Shown: positions 10,985-20,179 of the stretch, piece by piece
How positions within the stretch are numbered: position 1 is the first letter of the stretch
Layout of the letters: every line of letters starts with the position of its first letter
NCBI GenBank assembly: GCA_036390115.1
Contig: DASWCM010000003.1
Span: 1 to 64,000, forward strand
DNA: 64,000 nt
Direction of reading: 5' to 3'
From: Blattabacteriaceae bacterium
Lineage (GTDB): Bacteria; Bacteroidota; Bacteroidia; Flavobacteriales; Blattabacteriaceae
Notes under the pieces: model-generated
Database searches by the model: none
What the model was told of the DNA's origin: nothing
What the model saw: only the letters and a program-made list of their open reading frames with translations
Position numbers and translations under genes: made by a program

Positions 10985-11905
10985 ATGCTTAGCCAAAAGG
11001 GAAAATTATTGGACCTGTAATTGATGTAATCTTTGAAAAGACTTCATTTATTCCTAAAATTTATGAAGCCCTAGAAGTTTAGGGTTTTTACGGTAAAAAA
11101 CTTCCTATGGAAAGCACATTGTGTAATGTGCATATCTATGGATTATACTGACTATATGGAAGGTTGTGATGGATCTAAGTAACGAGTAACGCAAAATTAG
11201 AATAACTTTACCCCACAAAATAGGTGGAATAAAGGTTATTGATTTTATAACCCTTATAGTGTGTGGAGCTGGACGGTTTACATTTCTGTATTTGCTGGAG
11301 TTGGAGAAAGAACTAGAGAAGGAAATGATTTACTCCGTGAAATGATTGAATCAGGAGATGAATTAATAAAATACCTGAAAAAAGGTAAATGGGCAAAGTA
11401 GATCAAGATGCCTTGAAAAAATCTAAAGCAACTTTTGTTTTTGGCCTTCTGTAGCCAGAGCTCGTGTAGTTTTATCTGGATTAACCCTTGCAGAATATTT
11501 TAGATACTGTAAAAAAAAATAAAGGAATAGACGTGCTTTTCTTTATCGATAACATTTTTCGTTTTACTCAAGCTGGTTATCCTTCAGCTGTTGGCTATAA
11601 ACCCACACTAGCATCTTAAATGGGCCATTACATCTGTACAAGCAATTTACGTTCCTGCTAATGCTACAACATTTTCTCATCTTGATGCAACAACTGTACT
11701 TTCTCTCTTCTTTGGGAATTTATCCTTCACTCTAGACTCATCTTAAAGAATTCTCAGCCCTGAATGTGCGACGTGTAAAAGAAGTTCTACAAAGTATAAA
11801 AACTTGCAGTATATCATTGCTGGTGAAGGAAGTAACTGTACTACTGTATGTTTAGTGGAGTTAGGCATTGTATCGATATTAATAAAATATTTATTTACAT
11901 AACTG
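10985..11905 (+). pseudogene. atpD: Decayed ATP synthase F1 beta subunit
   Basis: The N-terminus survives as KGKIIGPVIDVIFEKTSF and PKIYEALEV, then stops appear. Further on are [19 protein letters not shown] (about 11275-11330), [42 protein letters not shown] and VRRVKEVLQ/YKNLQYIIA, all beta-subunit motifs but in different frames. The catalytic P-loop is cut: sequence goes from CGAG almost directly to the [12 protein letters not shown] motif, so about 20 residues with the Walker lysine are deleted. The C-terminus is lost. This gene cannot make a working beta subunit. Confidence 0.9.
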
Positions 11906-11989
11906 TGTATAATCTGGTTTAAATTTAAAACTTTATTCCACATAATGGAGAAAAAATATCCAGTAAATGCTGGACTCTTTATATTTATT

Positions 11990-12200
11990 AGTGATAAATT
12001 TAGAACGTTCTAGGGAGTGTGAATCTATTGAGTCCATACTAAAAATAGTAGTGATACTGGGATCAGTCACGATTAATGGAGTTAGCCTAACTGGATAATA
12101 AAAAAATTTTTTTTTAGTGTAGTTGTTATTCCATATACTTCTGAAAAAAGAGGAGTTAATTTGGAATTTGATATTATTGTAAAGTACATCTTAATACAGA
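11990..12200 (+). pseudogene. ribE: Decayed riboflavin synthase alpha chain, C-terminal remnant
   Basis: Fragments read NLERSRECES, then GSVTINGVSLTG (about 12055-12093) and FFSVVVIPYTSEKRGVNLEF followed by DIIVKYI. These match the second lumazine-binding barrel of riboflavin synthase (family pattern KGSITINGxSLTV, IPYT, VNLEFDxxxKY). Stops follow SLTG, and the N-terminal barrel is gone. Riboflavin synthase joins two lumazine molecules to form riboflavin. The preceding enzyme, RibH, is also dead in this window. Confidence 0.75.
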
Positions 12201-12204
12201 CAGT

Positions 12205-12456
12205 ATGAATAACATAGAATCAAGAGTAAAGGATATTTTAGCAAAAAAATTAGGAATTGATGAACTTCCCCTAGAAAGTTCTCTAATAAAAGATTTAGGT
12301 CTAGATTCTTTAGACTATATAGAATTAATTATGACTCTTGAAGAAGAGTTTCATATTAAAATTTCTGACGAATATGTGGAATCTATCTTTAGGATAAAGG
12401 ATATTGTATTTTATGTGAATAGTCTTATTAAGAAAGATTTAAAATGCCCCATTTAA
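12205..12456 (+). CDS. acpP: Acyl carrier protein
   Basis: This 83-residue acidic protein is an acyl carrier protein. The phosphopantetheine attachment motif is DLGLDSLDYIEL with the modified serine at residue 35. The four-helix length is normal. It overlaps fabF by 13 bp, the standard acpP-fabF arrangement, which supports its role in fatty-acid synthesis. It follows the dead ribE directly, so the promoter may lie within the pseudogene. Confidence 0.95.
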   Translation: MNNIESRVKDILAKKLGIDELPLESSLIKDLGLDSLDYIELIMTLEEEFHIKISDEYVESIFRIKDIVFYVNSLIKKDLKCPI

Positions 12457-13679
12457 AAAGAGTAGTTGTTACTGGGTTAGGAATACTTTCCCCTATTGGA
12501 AATAATGTAGAAGATTTCTGGTTCTCTCTTGTTAAAGGAGAGAACGGGGTTGATTTAATCAAATATTTTGATACTAGTAATTTAAAAACTAGATTTGCAT
12601 GTTCTATTAAGGGATACTTTCCAGAAAATTTCTTTTCTAAGAAAGAAATTAGAAAATTAGATTCCTGTACTCAATATGGAATTATTGCCTCGGAAGAGGC
12701 AATTAAAGACAGTGGGTTAGATTTTTCTAAAGAAAATAGAGAACGTATTGGAGTTATTTGGGGATCAGGAATGGGGACTTCGTCCGAATGTCACTTACTT
12801 AAAAATGGACTGTATAGTCCATTTTTCATTCCTAAAACAATGAAAGATATCACTTCTATTTTTCTGTCAATAAAACATGGACTTCTCGGTCCAAGTTATG
12901 CAACTGTTTCCTCTTGTACATCTTCAGCAAATGCACTTTTCCATGCATTTAATATCCTCCAATTAGGAAAAACAGATGTTATTATTACTGGAGGATCTGA
13001 ATCAGCTATCACAGAAACGTGTATAGGGGGGTTTAACGCTCTAAATGCTATTTCTACAAAAAATGAAAAACACAAAAGTGCTTCACGTCCTTTTGATAAA
13101 AAACGTGATGGCTTTGTATTGGGAGAAGGAGCTGGAAGTCTAGTACTCGAGGAATATGAACATGCGAAAAGCAGAAACTCTAAAATTTATGCAGAAATTG
13201 CTGGTATGGGAATTTCTTCTGATGCACATCATATAACAGCTCCACATCCTTTGAGTCTTGGAATTATCCATGCTATCAAAAATGCTATAGATGATGCAAA
13301 AATTAAACCATCAGAAGTTGAACATATCAATGCGCATGGACCTTCTACTTACTTAGGAGATCTTTCTGAGATAAGAGCTATTAAAGATGTTTTTGGAAAA
13401 AGCGTTTTTAATATAAATATTAATTCAACAAAATCTATGACGGGACATTTACTTGGAGCTTCAGGTGCTATAGAATCCGTAGCTTCTATATTACCCCTTT
13501 CAAAAGGCATAATTCCTCCTACGATTAATCTTTCAGAAATTGATGAAGAAATCGATACTAGGTTAAATTTAACGCCTAAAAAAGCTCAAAAAAGAACCCT
13601 AAACATTAGTTTGTGTAATAATTTTGGATTCGGAGGACATAATGTTTGTATAATATTTAAAAAATATGATAGATTATAA
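12444..13679 (+). CDS. fabF: 3-oxoacyl-[acyl-carrier-protein] synthase II
   Basis: FabF extends acyl chains on ACP by Claisen condensation with malonyl-ACP. The 411-residue protein has the thiolase-fold layout: catalytic Cys158 in TVSSCTSSANA, a histidine in NAHGPSTYLGD, and the second histidine in KSMTGHLLGASGA. The usual HGTST reads HGPST here, a Thr-to-Pro change next to the catalytic histidine, while the catalytic residues themselves are kept. Length is normal. It sits between acpP and engB with overlaps on both sides. Confidence 0.93.
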   Translation: MPHLKRVVVTGLGILSPIGNNVEDFWFSLVKGENGVDLIKYFDTSNLKTRFACSIKGYFPENFFSKKEIRKLDSCTQYGIIASEEAIKDSGLDFSKENRERIGVIWGSGMGTSSECHLLKNGLYSPFFIPKTMKDITSIFLSIKHGLLGPSYATVSSCTSSANALFHAFNILQLGKTDVIITGGSESAITETCIGGFNALNAISTKNEKHKSASRPFDKKRDGFVLGEGAGSLVLEEYEHAKSRNSKIYAEIAGMGISSDAHHITAPHPLSLGIIHAIKNAIDDAKIKPSEVEHINAHGPSTYLGDLSEIRAIKDVFGKSVFNININSTKSMTGHLLGASGAIESVASILPLSKGIIPPTINLSEIDEEIDTRLNLTPKKAQKRTLNISLCNNFGFGGHNVCIIFKKYDRL

Positions 13680-14286
13680 TATCCATAGTGTAAAATTTAT
13701 ATCAAGCAGTCAAAAATTATCAAAAATTCCATTATTTAATTTAGCGGAATATGCCTTCTCTGGAAGATCTAATGTAGGAAAATCTAGTTTAATCAATATG
13801 ATCCTAAATAGAAAAAATTTAGCTAGAACATCTTCTTATCCAGGTAAAACAAGATTAATTAATCATTATATCGTAGATAAAAAGTGGATATTGGTAGATC
13901 TACCTGGATATGGTTCTTCTAAAGTCTCTAAAAAAGAGAGATTTAATTTTCACCAATCAATTTTTGATTATATCTTAAAAAGAAGAACCCTTTTATGCTT
14001 ATTCAATTTGATTGATAATAGATTTCCACCTAAAAATATCGATATAAGTTTTATGAGATGGTTAGGTCAAAACCAAATACCTTTTTGTCTGGTTTTTACC
14101 AAAACAGATAAAGTAAATAAAAACCTTTGCCAGAAGAATATTGAGCGATATAAAAGAATTCTTATTAATGAATGGAAGATTTCTCCTATTTTGTTTAAAA
14201 CTTCTTCTAAAACAAAACAAGGAAGAGAAGATATACTTAAGTATATTTATCATACGAACATAAACATTTTAGATTTTTTAGATTAA
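13666..14286 (+). CDS. engB: Ribosome biogenesis GTPase EngB (YsxC/YihA)
   Basis: EngB is a small GTPase needed for late 50S subunit assembly. The 206-residue protein has P-loop GRSNVGKSS (residues 33-41), the switch motif PGKTR, DLPGYG, and TKTDK. It overlaps fabF by 14 bp and converges on aroQ with a 9-bp overlap of their ends. Length and motif spacing are normal. Confidence 0.94.
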   Translation: MIDYNIHSVKFISSSQKLSKIPLFNLAEYAFSGRSNVGKSSLINMILNRKNLARTSSYPGKTRLINHYIVDKKWILVDLPGYGSSKVSKKERFNFHQSIFDYILKRRTLLCLFNLIDNRFPPKNIDISFMRWLGQNQIPFCLVFTKTDKVNKNLCQKNIERYKRILINEWKISPILFKTSSKTKQGREDILKYIYHTNINILDFLD

Positions 14287-14700
14287 AGCCATAATAGCTA
14301 ACTCGTATGAGCGTAAACCAAAACCACAAATACTTCCATCACACACAGAAGAGATGAATGATTGTTTTCTGTAAGGTTCTCTTGCATAAATATTTGTCAT
14401 ATGGACTTCTATTACCTTAGCTGGTATGGATCGTATAGCATCCGATATAGCAATAGAAGTGTGTGTATAAGCTCCTGCATTAAGTACAATACCTACTTCT
14501 GTAGAAAATCCAACTTCTTGTAGTAAATCCACAATACTTCCTTCGTGGTTACTCTGACGAGAAATAATCTCTATACCAGAGAAATATTTCTTTTTCAGTT
14601 TTTTGAAAAAACTTTCAAATCGTTCAACCCCATAAAAATCAGGTTCTCTTTTCCCTAAAAGATTTAAATTTGGGCCGTTAATAATTATTACTCTTTTCAT
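14278..14700 (-). CDS. aroQ: 3-dehydroquinate dehydratase, type II
   Basis: AroQ dehydrates 3-dehydroquinate in the shikimate pathway. The 140-residue protein is a complete type II enzyme: GPNLNLLGKREPDFYG carries the catalytic Arg18 and Tyr23, QSNHEGSIVD binds substrate, NAGAYTHTS lines the site, and EVHMTNIYAREPYR holds the catalytic histidine. It stands alone on the minus strand between plus-strand genes. With pheA and the DAHP synthase gene at the window end it supports phenylalanine or chorismate supply. Confidence 0.94.
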   Translation of the reverse strand: MKRVIIINGPNLNLLGKREPDFYGVERFESFFKKLKKKYFSGIEIISRQSNHEGSIVDLLQEVGFSTEVGIVLNAGAYTHTSIAISDAIRSIPAKVIEVHMTNIYAREPYRKQSFISSVCDGSICGFGLRSYELAIMALI

Positions 14701-14935
14701 TTAGTTTTTTTTTAATCAAAAATTCAATAGAGGTCTGGGAATATTGAACCTAAAATAAAATTTTGTTAATGGAGTAGATGGTACTAGGGTAGATAGGTTT
14801 AAAACATTAAGAAAAAATAATAAATATTTTAAATTTTCCTCTTATGCTCTGATGTTTTTTTGATACAAAATTTATTTTAAATACCTAATTTATGACATTC
14901 AAGGGCTTTTTAGATCCCAACTATTAACTAAGCGA

Positions 14936-17371
14936 ATGAAATTTACTCTATATAATTTTTTTTTATGTTTATTATTTTTTATATTGCCTTCCATAGGATA
15001 TGGGGATAAATATAAAAAAGAGAGTACTTACATCTTATCTGGGGTTAAGATAAAAGGAGTTTATCGAAATTATGTTAAAAAAAAAGTTATTAACATAATT
15101 TACTCTAAAATAGGTAAGGAAATAAAAGGAAAAAAAATTAATGATTTTATAAAAGATCTTTGGAAGACTAATCTTTTAAAAAATATCTTTATTTTTGTGG
15201 AAAAAATAAAGGGAAAAAAAATTTTTTTGAAAATTCTTATCGAAGAAGTAGATAAGCTCTCTGATTTAAAAGGAACTGGGATTTACAGGTCAAACATACA
15301 AAAATTTAATGTTAAAATTGGTAGTAAAATAAATGGAGATTTTCTTAGTTCTCTTAAAAAAGACATCCGAAATGATTATATAAAAAAGGGATTTCCCTAT
15401 GTAATCGTATTTGTACATCCTGAAAATAGGAATAAAGAAGCTTTAAAAAAGCTTCATGTACAAAAAGGACCTGGAATAAGGATAAAAAAAATTTTTTTGG
15501 AAGGGAATAAAAAGGTATCAAGTGAAGAACTTGTTAGTTCAATAAAAAAAAAAGTTAAATTATTAGATATCTTGAATAAAAAGAAATCAACTTCTGTTAC
15601 AGAAGTTGAAAAAGATATTATCGATAAATACCAATCTTTGGGATTTCTAGATGCACATATAGTATCAAAATCTATTTTGAGATTAGATGAAAAAAATTTT
15701 TTGCTAAAAATAAAGCTTTATGAAGGTAAAAGATATCTAATAGGAGATGTTTCGTTTATCGGTAATACGGTATTCGAAAAAAAACAATTAAAAAAATTAT
15801 TGAATTTTGAAAAGGGAGATCCTTATAATCCTATTGGTATAATAGAAAGTACAGAAGACCAAAAAAACGAATCTAGTATTTATTCTCTTTATTTAAATAA
15901 AGGGTATTATTTCTCTAAGGTTTTTACAGTAGAAAAATCTGTTAAAGATCATAAAGTTTATGTAGAAGTTAGGATAGAAGAAGGAAGATTAACTTTTTTT
16001 GACAGAATTACTTTTTCTGGAAATTTTGTAACTAAAGATCATGTTATTCTCAGAGAACTGAAAACTATTCCTGGAGATGTATTTTCTGAAAGAAATATAA
16101 AACAAACCTTTTTACATTTAACAAGGTTAGGAATTTTTGACAATAATAATATTTTCCCATTTTTTATAGAAAAAAAGAATAAAAATACTGTAGATCTTGA
16201 ATGGAAACTAAAGGAAAAAGTATCTGGTAAATTTAAAATACAAGGTGGATATGTAGGGAATCAGTTGATAGGAAATTTAAATATTTATTTAAATAATCTC
16301 TCTTTAGAGAATTTTCTTAAAAAAAGATTTTATCATCTCTTTCCAGAAGGAGATGGACAAAGGTTATCCTTATCTGCTCAAGTTTCTAAAAATTTTCAAA
16401 ATTATGGATTTTCTTTTACTGACCCTTGGATAGGAAAGTATTTTCCAACTTCTTTTTACTTTGAAGGAAACTATTCACAAAATTATAAAACTAAAATAGT
16501 GAAGGATGTTAATCATCTAAATAAAAAAGATGATTTTCAACCAGAAAAAAATAAAAATATTGGATTTTCATCTGGAATATCTAGGAGGTTAAAATGGCCA
16601 GACGATTATTTTTCTTGGACAGCTTTTGTTAATTATAATTATTCCCATTATTCTTATGGAGAAGAATGGGCTTTCAAAGATTTATCCAAAGTAAGGGTAA
16701 TCCATGACTTGAGATATTCATTTTCATTGAATAGAATATCCTCTGTACCAGATCCTATTTTTAAGGTAGGTGGGTCAGAATTTGACATGACAACTGTTTT
16801 TACTCTTCCATATTCTCTTTTCCAGAGAAAAAAAAATAAATATACCCAAAAATGGGTGGAATATTTAAAAATAAAACTTAAAACTTATTGGTATAAGAGT
16901 TTTCTACAAAAATTTGTGTTAAAAACTGGAGGAGAGTTCGGATATTTAATGAACTACAATAAATATAAAGAGATACCCTCATTCCAAAGATTTTTCATTG
17001 GAGGAAATGAATCCTCTAATCTTAAAAGTGGTAAAGATTATACTCCTTTGAGAGGATATCCTAATCCAGGAATATTTGGAGGAATTTCTCCTAAAATAGG
17101 GGGATTATTTTATAATAGAATTCTTATGGAAGTTCGTTACCCTATTCTTAGGAATGAATATGGAATAATTTGGTTATTAGGTTTTTTGGAAGGGGGAAAT
17201 GTTTCCTCTCATTATAATTTTTATAAAACATTTCAACTAAAAAAATCTTTTGGATTTGGATTCAGAACTTTTTTCCCAATTTTTGGTACTTTAGGCGTTG
17301 ATTTTGGATATGGTTTAGATCAAAAAACAGAAAACGTCCATAAATGGCAAATACATCTTATCCTTGGGTAA
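14936..17371 (+). CDS. bamA: Outer-membrane protein assembly factor BamA
   Basis: BamA inserts beta-barrel proteins into the outer membrane. The 811-residue protein opens with a signal peptide (hydrophobic FFLCLLFFILPSIGYG, likely cleaved before Asp24), followed by repeated POTRA domains to about residue 430 (for example IFLEGNKKVSSEELV, VSFIGNTVFEKKQL, ITFSGNFVTKDHV), then the C-terminal barrel (FSFTDPWIGKYFPTSFYFEG; RGYPNPGIFGG; FGTLGVDFGYGLD). Length is normal for Bacteroidota. It is followed 53 bp later by a Skp-like gene. The 235 bp before it hold no gene I can identify. Confidence 0.93.
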   Translation: MKFTLYNFFLCLLFFILPSIGYGDKYKKESTYILSGVKIKGVYRNYVKKKVINIIYSKIGKEIKGKKINDFIKDLWKTNLLKNIFIFVEKIKGKKIFLKILIEEVDKLSDLKGTGIYRSNIQKFNVKIGSKINGDFLSSLKKDIRNDYIKKGFPYVIVFVHPENRNKEALKKLHVQKGPGIRIKKIFLEGNKKVSSEELVSSIKKKVKLLDILNKKKSTSVTEVEKDIIDKYQSLGFLDAHIVSKSILRLDEKNFLLKIKLYEGKRYLIGDVSFIGNTVFEKKQLKKLLNFEKGDPYNPIGIIESTEDQKNESSIYSLYLNKGYYFSKVFTVEKSVKDHKVYVEVRIEEGRLTFFDRITFSGNFVTKDHVILRELKTIPGDVFSERNIKQTFLHLTRLGIFDNNNIFPFFIEKKNKNTVDLEWKLKEKVSGKFKIQGGYVGNQLIGNLNIYLNNLSLENFLKKRFYHLFPEGDGQRLSLSAQVSKNFQNYGFSFTDPWIGKYFPTSFYFEGNYSQNYKTKIVKDVNHLNKKDDFQPEKNKNIGFSSGISRRLKWPDDYFSWTAFVNYNYSHYSYGEEWAFKDLSKVRVIHDLRYSFSLNRISSVPDPIFKVGGSEFDMTTVFTLPYSLFQRKKNKYTQKWVEYLKIKLKTYWYKSFLQKFVLKTGGEFGYLMNYNKYKEIPSFQRFFIGGNESSNLKSGKDYTPLRGYPNPGIFGGISPKIGGLFYNRILMEVRYPILRNEYGIIWLLGFLEGGNVSSHYNFYKTFQLKKSFGFGFRTFFPIFGTLGVDFGYGLDQKTENVHKWQIHLILG

Positions 17372-17424
17372 TTAATCTTTTTTATTTTTTTTAATCTAAT
17401 TTAGAATTTTAAATATTTGAATAT

Positions 17425-17946
17425 ATGAAAAAAAAAATTATTTTGATTTTTTCTATTTTTTTATTTTCTCTATTTTGCATTTATTTAGCACCAAAAGAAA
17501 CTAAAAAATGTCTAAATACAGAAAATAAAGAAGTCTGTCTAAATACAGAAGAAATTCTAGAAAGAATTACAGAAATAGATAAGGTAAAAGAAAAATTAGT
17601 AAAAATTGGGAAGTACCATCAAAATATTTTGGATCAAATAGAAGAAGAAATACAGAAAACAATGGAAAAATTTGTGGAAGATCCAGATTCTGTCGAATTA
17701 AAAGTAGAACTGGAAAATCTCCAAAAAAGAGGAGAAGCTTATCAAAGAATTGCTTTTGATGCCTTCAATCAAAAACAAAAAGCTCTTATGGATCCACTCT
17801 ATAAAAAAATGGAAAATGCTATTAATAGAGTTATGGAAAAAGATAAAAGCATAATTAGAGTACTTGATTGTAGTACTGGAAAATGTGTTTTAGTGAATAG
17901 GGGCCCTAATATAACAAAAAATGTTAAAAAAGAACTTGGTATTTAG
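17425..17946 (+). CDS. OmpH/Skp-family periplasmic chaperone
   Basis: This 173-residue protein has an N-terminal hydrophobic signal (residues 4-22), a long charged coiled coil from about 45 to 145 (KEKLVKIGKYHQNILDQIEE onward), and the Bacteroidota OmpH-style tail ending in KNVKKELGI. Skp/OmpH proteins hold unfolded outer-membrane proteins in the periplasm for BamA. Its place directly after bamA supports this. The region around residues 145-160 contains two cysteines (LDCSTGKC) that could pair; their role is unknown. Confidence 0.82.
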   Translation: MKKKIILIFSIFLFSLFCIYLAPKETKKCLNTENKEVCLNTEEILERITEIDKVKEKLVKIGKYHQNILDQIEEEIQKTMEKFVEDPDSVELKVELENLQKRGEAYQRIAFDAFNQKQKALMDPLYKKMENAINRVMEKDKSIIRVLDCSTGKCVLVNRGPNITKNVKKELGI

Positions 17947-17964
17947 GGTGTATAAAATAAATGT

Positions 17965-18045
17965 GCGGGTGAAGGGATTCGAACCCCCAAGCATCTAAGC
18001 ACCAGATCCTAAATCTAGCGTGTCTACCAATTTCACCACACCCGC
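17965..18045 (-). tRNA. tRNA-Leu (anticodon UAG)
   Basis: The minus strand folds as an 81-nt leucine tRNA with a 7-bp acceptor (GCGGGTG/CACCCGC), a long variable arm, a GGTTCGAATCC T-arm and the loop TTTAGGA giving anticodon UAG. No CCA is encoded. Confidence 0.95.
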
Positions 18046-18053
18046 ATACAGCC

Positions 18054-18146
18054 CTATTTCTTCTTTTTCTGTCTATTTAGCCTACTCCTTTTTTTTCTTT
18101 TATGAGTTGCAATTTTTCTTCTTTTTCTTTTTCTACCGTTTGGCAT
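18054..18146 (-). CDS. 30-residue Arg/Lys-rich Bacteroidota small protein (likely ribosomal)
   Basis: A minus-strand ATG at 18144-18146 opens a 30-codon frame ending in TAG at 18054-18056. The product begins MPNGRKRKRRKIATHKRKKR and ends in four lysines; 19 of its 30 residues are Arg or Lys. I recognise this pattern (MPxGKKRKRHKxATHKRKKR in relatives) as a tiny protein conserved in Bacteroidota, most likely bound to ribosomal RNA; the ribosomal role is not proven by the sequence. It lies 9 bp upstream of tRNA-Leu on the same strand. Confidence 0.8.
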   Translation of the reverse strand: MPNGRKRKRRKIATHKRKKRSRLNRQKKKK

Positions 18147-18185
18147 ATTTTTTATTTTTTATATGATATAATATATCATTTGTTT

Positions 18186-18221
18186 GGAACATAATCAAGC
18201 TTGTTCCGTTTTTTTTTTTTT
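18186..18221 (+). terminator. Rho-independent terminator-like hairpin
   Basis: GGAACA (18186-18191) pairs with TGTTCC (18202-18207), followed by G and a run of about 13 T (18209-18221). On the plus strand this is a good intrinsic terminator. It would end transcripts from bamA-skp that run antisense through tRNA-Leu and the small basic gene, or act in the leader of rnr, whose start is 65 bp downstream. Confidence 0.65.
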
Positions 18222-18286
18222 AAAAACTTTTAACAAAAATTTATAAAGTATTTTTATTCATATGATGAACTATCAGCTAAAAAAAA

Positions 18287-20179
18287 ATGGATGTAGGTAG
18301 GATTAACATTACCCATTTTGGATATGCCTTTGTAAGTGTATATGGTATTGAAAAATATATTTTTATTCCAAAAAAAAAAACGGAACAAGCTTTAGGAGGA
18401 GATAAGGTTATCGTAAAAATAAAAAAAAAAAATAGACCTGAAGGTAAAGTAGTATATACTCTTGATATTGAGATTAAAAAAAAATATTATTTAGGTACGT
18501 TAAGTTTAGCTAAAACAGCATCTTATGGATTTGTACAGGTAGATAATAATTATATTTACGTAGATATTTTTATTAAAAAAAAAAATCTTAATAAAGCAAA
18601 GAATAAAGATAAGGTTATTGTAGAGATTGTTTATTGGGAAACAATCTCTACCCATCCTAGAGGGAATATTATAGAAATATTAGGGGTTTCTGGATTTAAG
18701 AAAACAGAAATTTCTGCTATATTAATAGAATATGGATGGCCAGTTGCAGATAAAGTTGAAATAAAATCAAAAAAAATACCAGAAAAAATTAGTTTAGAAG
18801 AAATAAGACTTCGAAGAGACTTTAGATCAGAAATAACTTTTACCGTAGACCCATTTGATGCAAAAGACTTTGACGACGCTCTATCATTAAAAAAACTTGG
18901 AGAAAAGACTTGGGAAATAGGAGTACATATTTCTGATGTTTCTTATTATCTTATAGAAGGAAGTTTCCTTGACATGGAAGCTTCTAAACGTGCTACATCA
19001 ATTTATTTTGTAGATTTTATAGTTCCAATGTTCCCAAAAATTTTATCTAACCATTTTTGGTCTCTTCTTCCAGATAAAGAAAGACTTTGTTTTTCTGCCA
19101 TATTTGAATATGAAATTAACAAAAAAGCTAAACTTTTAAAAAGTTGGTTTGGAAAAACCATTATAAAGTCAGACAAAAGATTTACTTATGAAGAAGTGCA
19201 AGAAATAATAGAAAAACCTTACGGAACTTTCTATGATGAAATTATTATTATAGAAAAATTAGCCAAAAAATTAAGAAAAGAACGATTAGATAGAGGATCT
19301 ATAAACTTTAATAAAGCAGAAATTAAATTTATTTTAGATGGACACCATAATACTAAAAAAATTTTTTTAAAAAAAAACAAAATGGCAAATTTTCTTATTG
19401 AAGAATTAATGCTATTAGCAAATAAAAAGGTATCAGAATTTGTAAGTATCAAAAAGTTAAGCCCTTACATTTATAGAGTTCATGATAAACCCAACTCAGA
19501 AAAATTGTTAGTATTAAAGAAAATAATAAAAACATTGGGATATACAATAAATCTAAGAAATAGTAAAACGATGGCTTATTCAATGAATTCTTTATTAGAA
19601 TTCGTTAAAAATAAACCAGAGGAAAATATTATTATTACTTTTGCGATGCAGGCAATGAGTAAAGCGAAGTATTCGACAAATAATATTGGACATTATGGTC
19701 TATTTTTTTATTATTATAGCCATTTTACATCTCCTATTCGTAGATATTCCGATATTATGGCCCATCGTTTATTAGATATCTATTTAAAAAATGGAAAATC
19801 TCCATCAAAAGAGATATACGAAAAAAAAGCAGAACATTGCAGTTCTAAAGAAAAAATAGCTTATGAAGTGGAATTAGTTTACATAAAATACATGCAGGTC
19901 AAATACATGGAATGTTTTCATGGAAATGAATTTGAAGGAATAATATCTGGATTTAACGAATTTGGAATTTCTGTAGAATTGGAACTATCAAAAGTTGAAG
20001 GAATTATACTTCTTCGTAATATGAAGGATGATAATTATGAATTTTATTCTCCTAAATACAGAGTTATAGGTGAAAAATACGGACGTAGCTACCATTTAGG
20101 ACAAAGGGTTCTAGTAAAAGTAGAAGAGGTTAATATAGAAAAAAGAACCATTAACTTCCAATTAAAAAAAAACTTATGA
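18287..20179 (+). CDS. rnr: Ribonuclease R (RNB-family 3'-5' exoribonuclease)
   Basis: RNase R degrades structured RNA. The 630-residue protein has cold-shock-like domains at the N-terminus, the RNB catalytic domain with FTVDPFDAKDFDDALSL (metal-binding aspartates, about residues 185-202) and TSPIRRYSDIMAHRLL, and a C-terminal S1 domain (FEGIISGFNEFGISVEL). It is about 80-100 residues shorter than typical RNase R: the N-terminal helix-turn-helix part is missing. An in-frame TAA six bases before the ATG excludes a longer start in this frame. It overlaps rplY by 4 bp (ATGA). Confidence 0.92.
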   Translation: MDVGRINITHFGYAFVSVYGIEKYIFIPKKKTEQALGGDKVIVKIKKKNRPEGKVVYTLDIEIKKKYYLGTLSLAKTASYGFVQVDNNYIYVDIFIKKKNLNKAKNKDKVIVEIVYWETISTHPRGNIIEILGVSGFKKTEISAILIEYGWPVADKVEIKSKKIPEKISLEEIRLRRDFRSEITFTVDPFDAKDFDDALSLKKLGEKTWEIGVHISDVSYYLIEGSFLDMEASKRATSIYFVDFIVPMFPKILSNHFWSLLPDKERLCFSAIFEYEINKKAKLLKSWFGKTIIKSDKRFTYEEVQEIIEKPYGTFYDEIIIIEKLAKKLRKERLDRGSINFNKAEIKFILDGHHNTKKIFLKKNKMANFLIEELMLLANKKVSEFVSIKKLSPYIYRVHDKPNSEKLLVLKKIIKTLGYTINLRNSKTMAYSMNSLLEFVKNKPEENIIITFAMQAMSKAKYSTNNIGHYGLFFYYYSHFTSPIRRYSDIMAHRLLDIYLKNGKSPSKEIYEKKAEHCSSKEKIAYEVELVYIKYMQVKYMECFHGNEFEGIISGFNEFGISVELELSKVEGIILLRNMKDDNYEFYSPKYRVIGEKYGRSYHLGQRVLVKVEEVNIEKRTINFQLKKNL

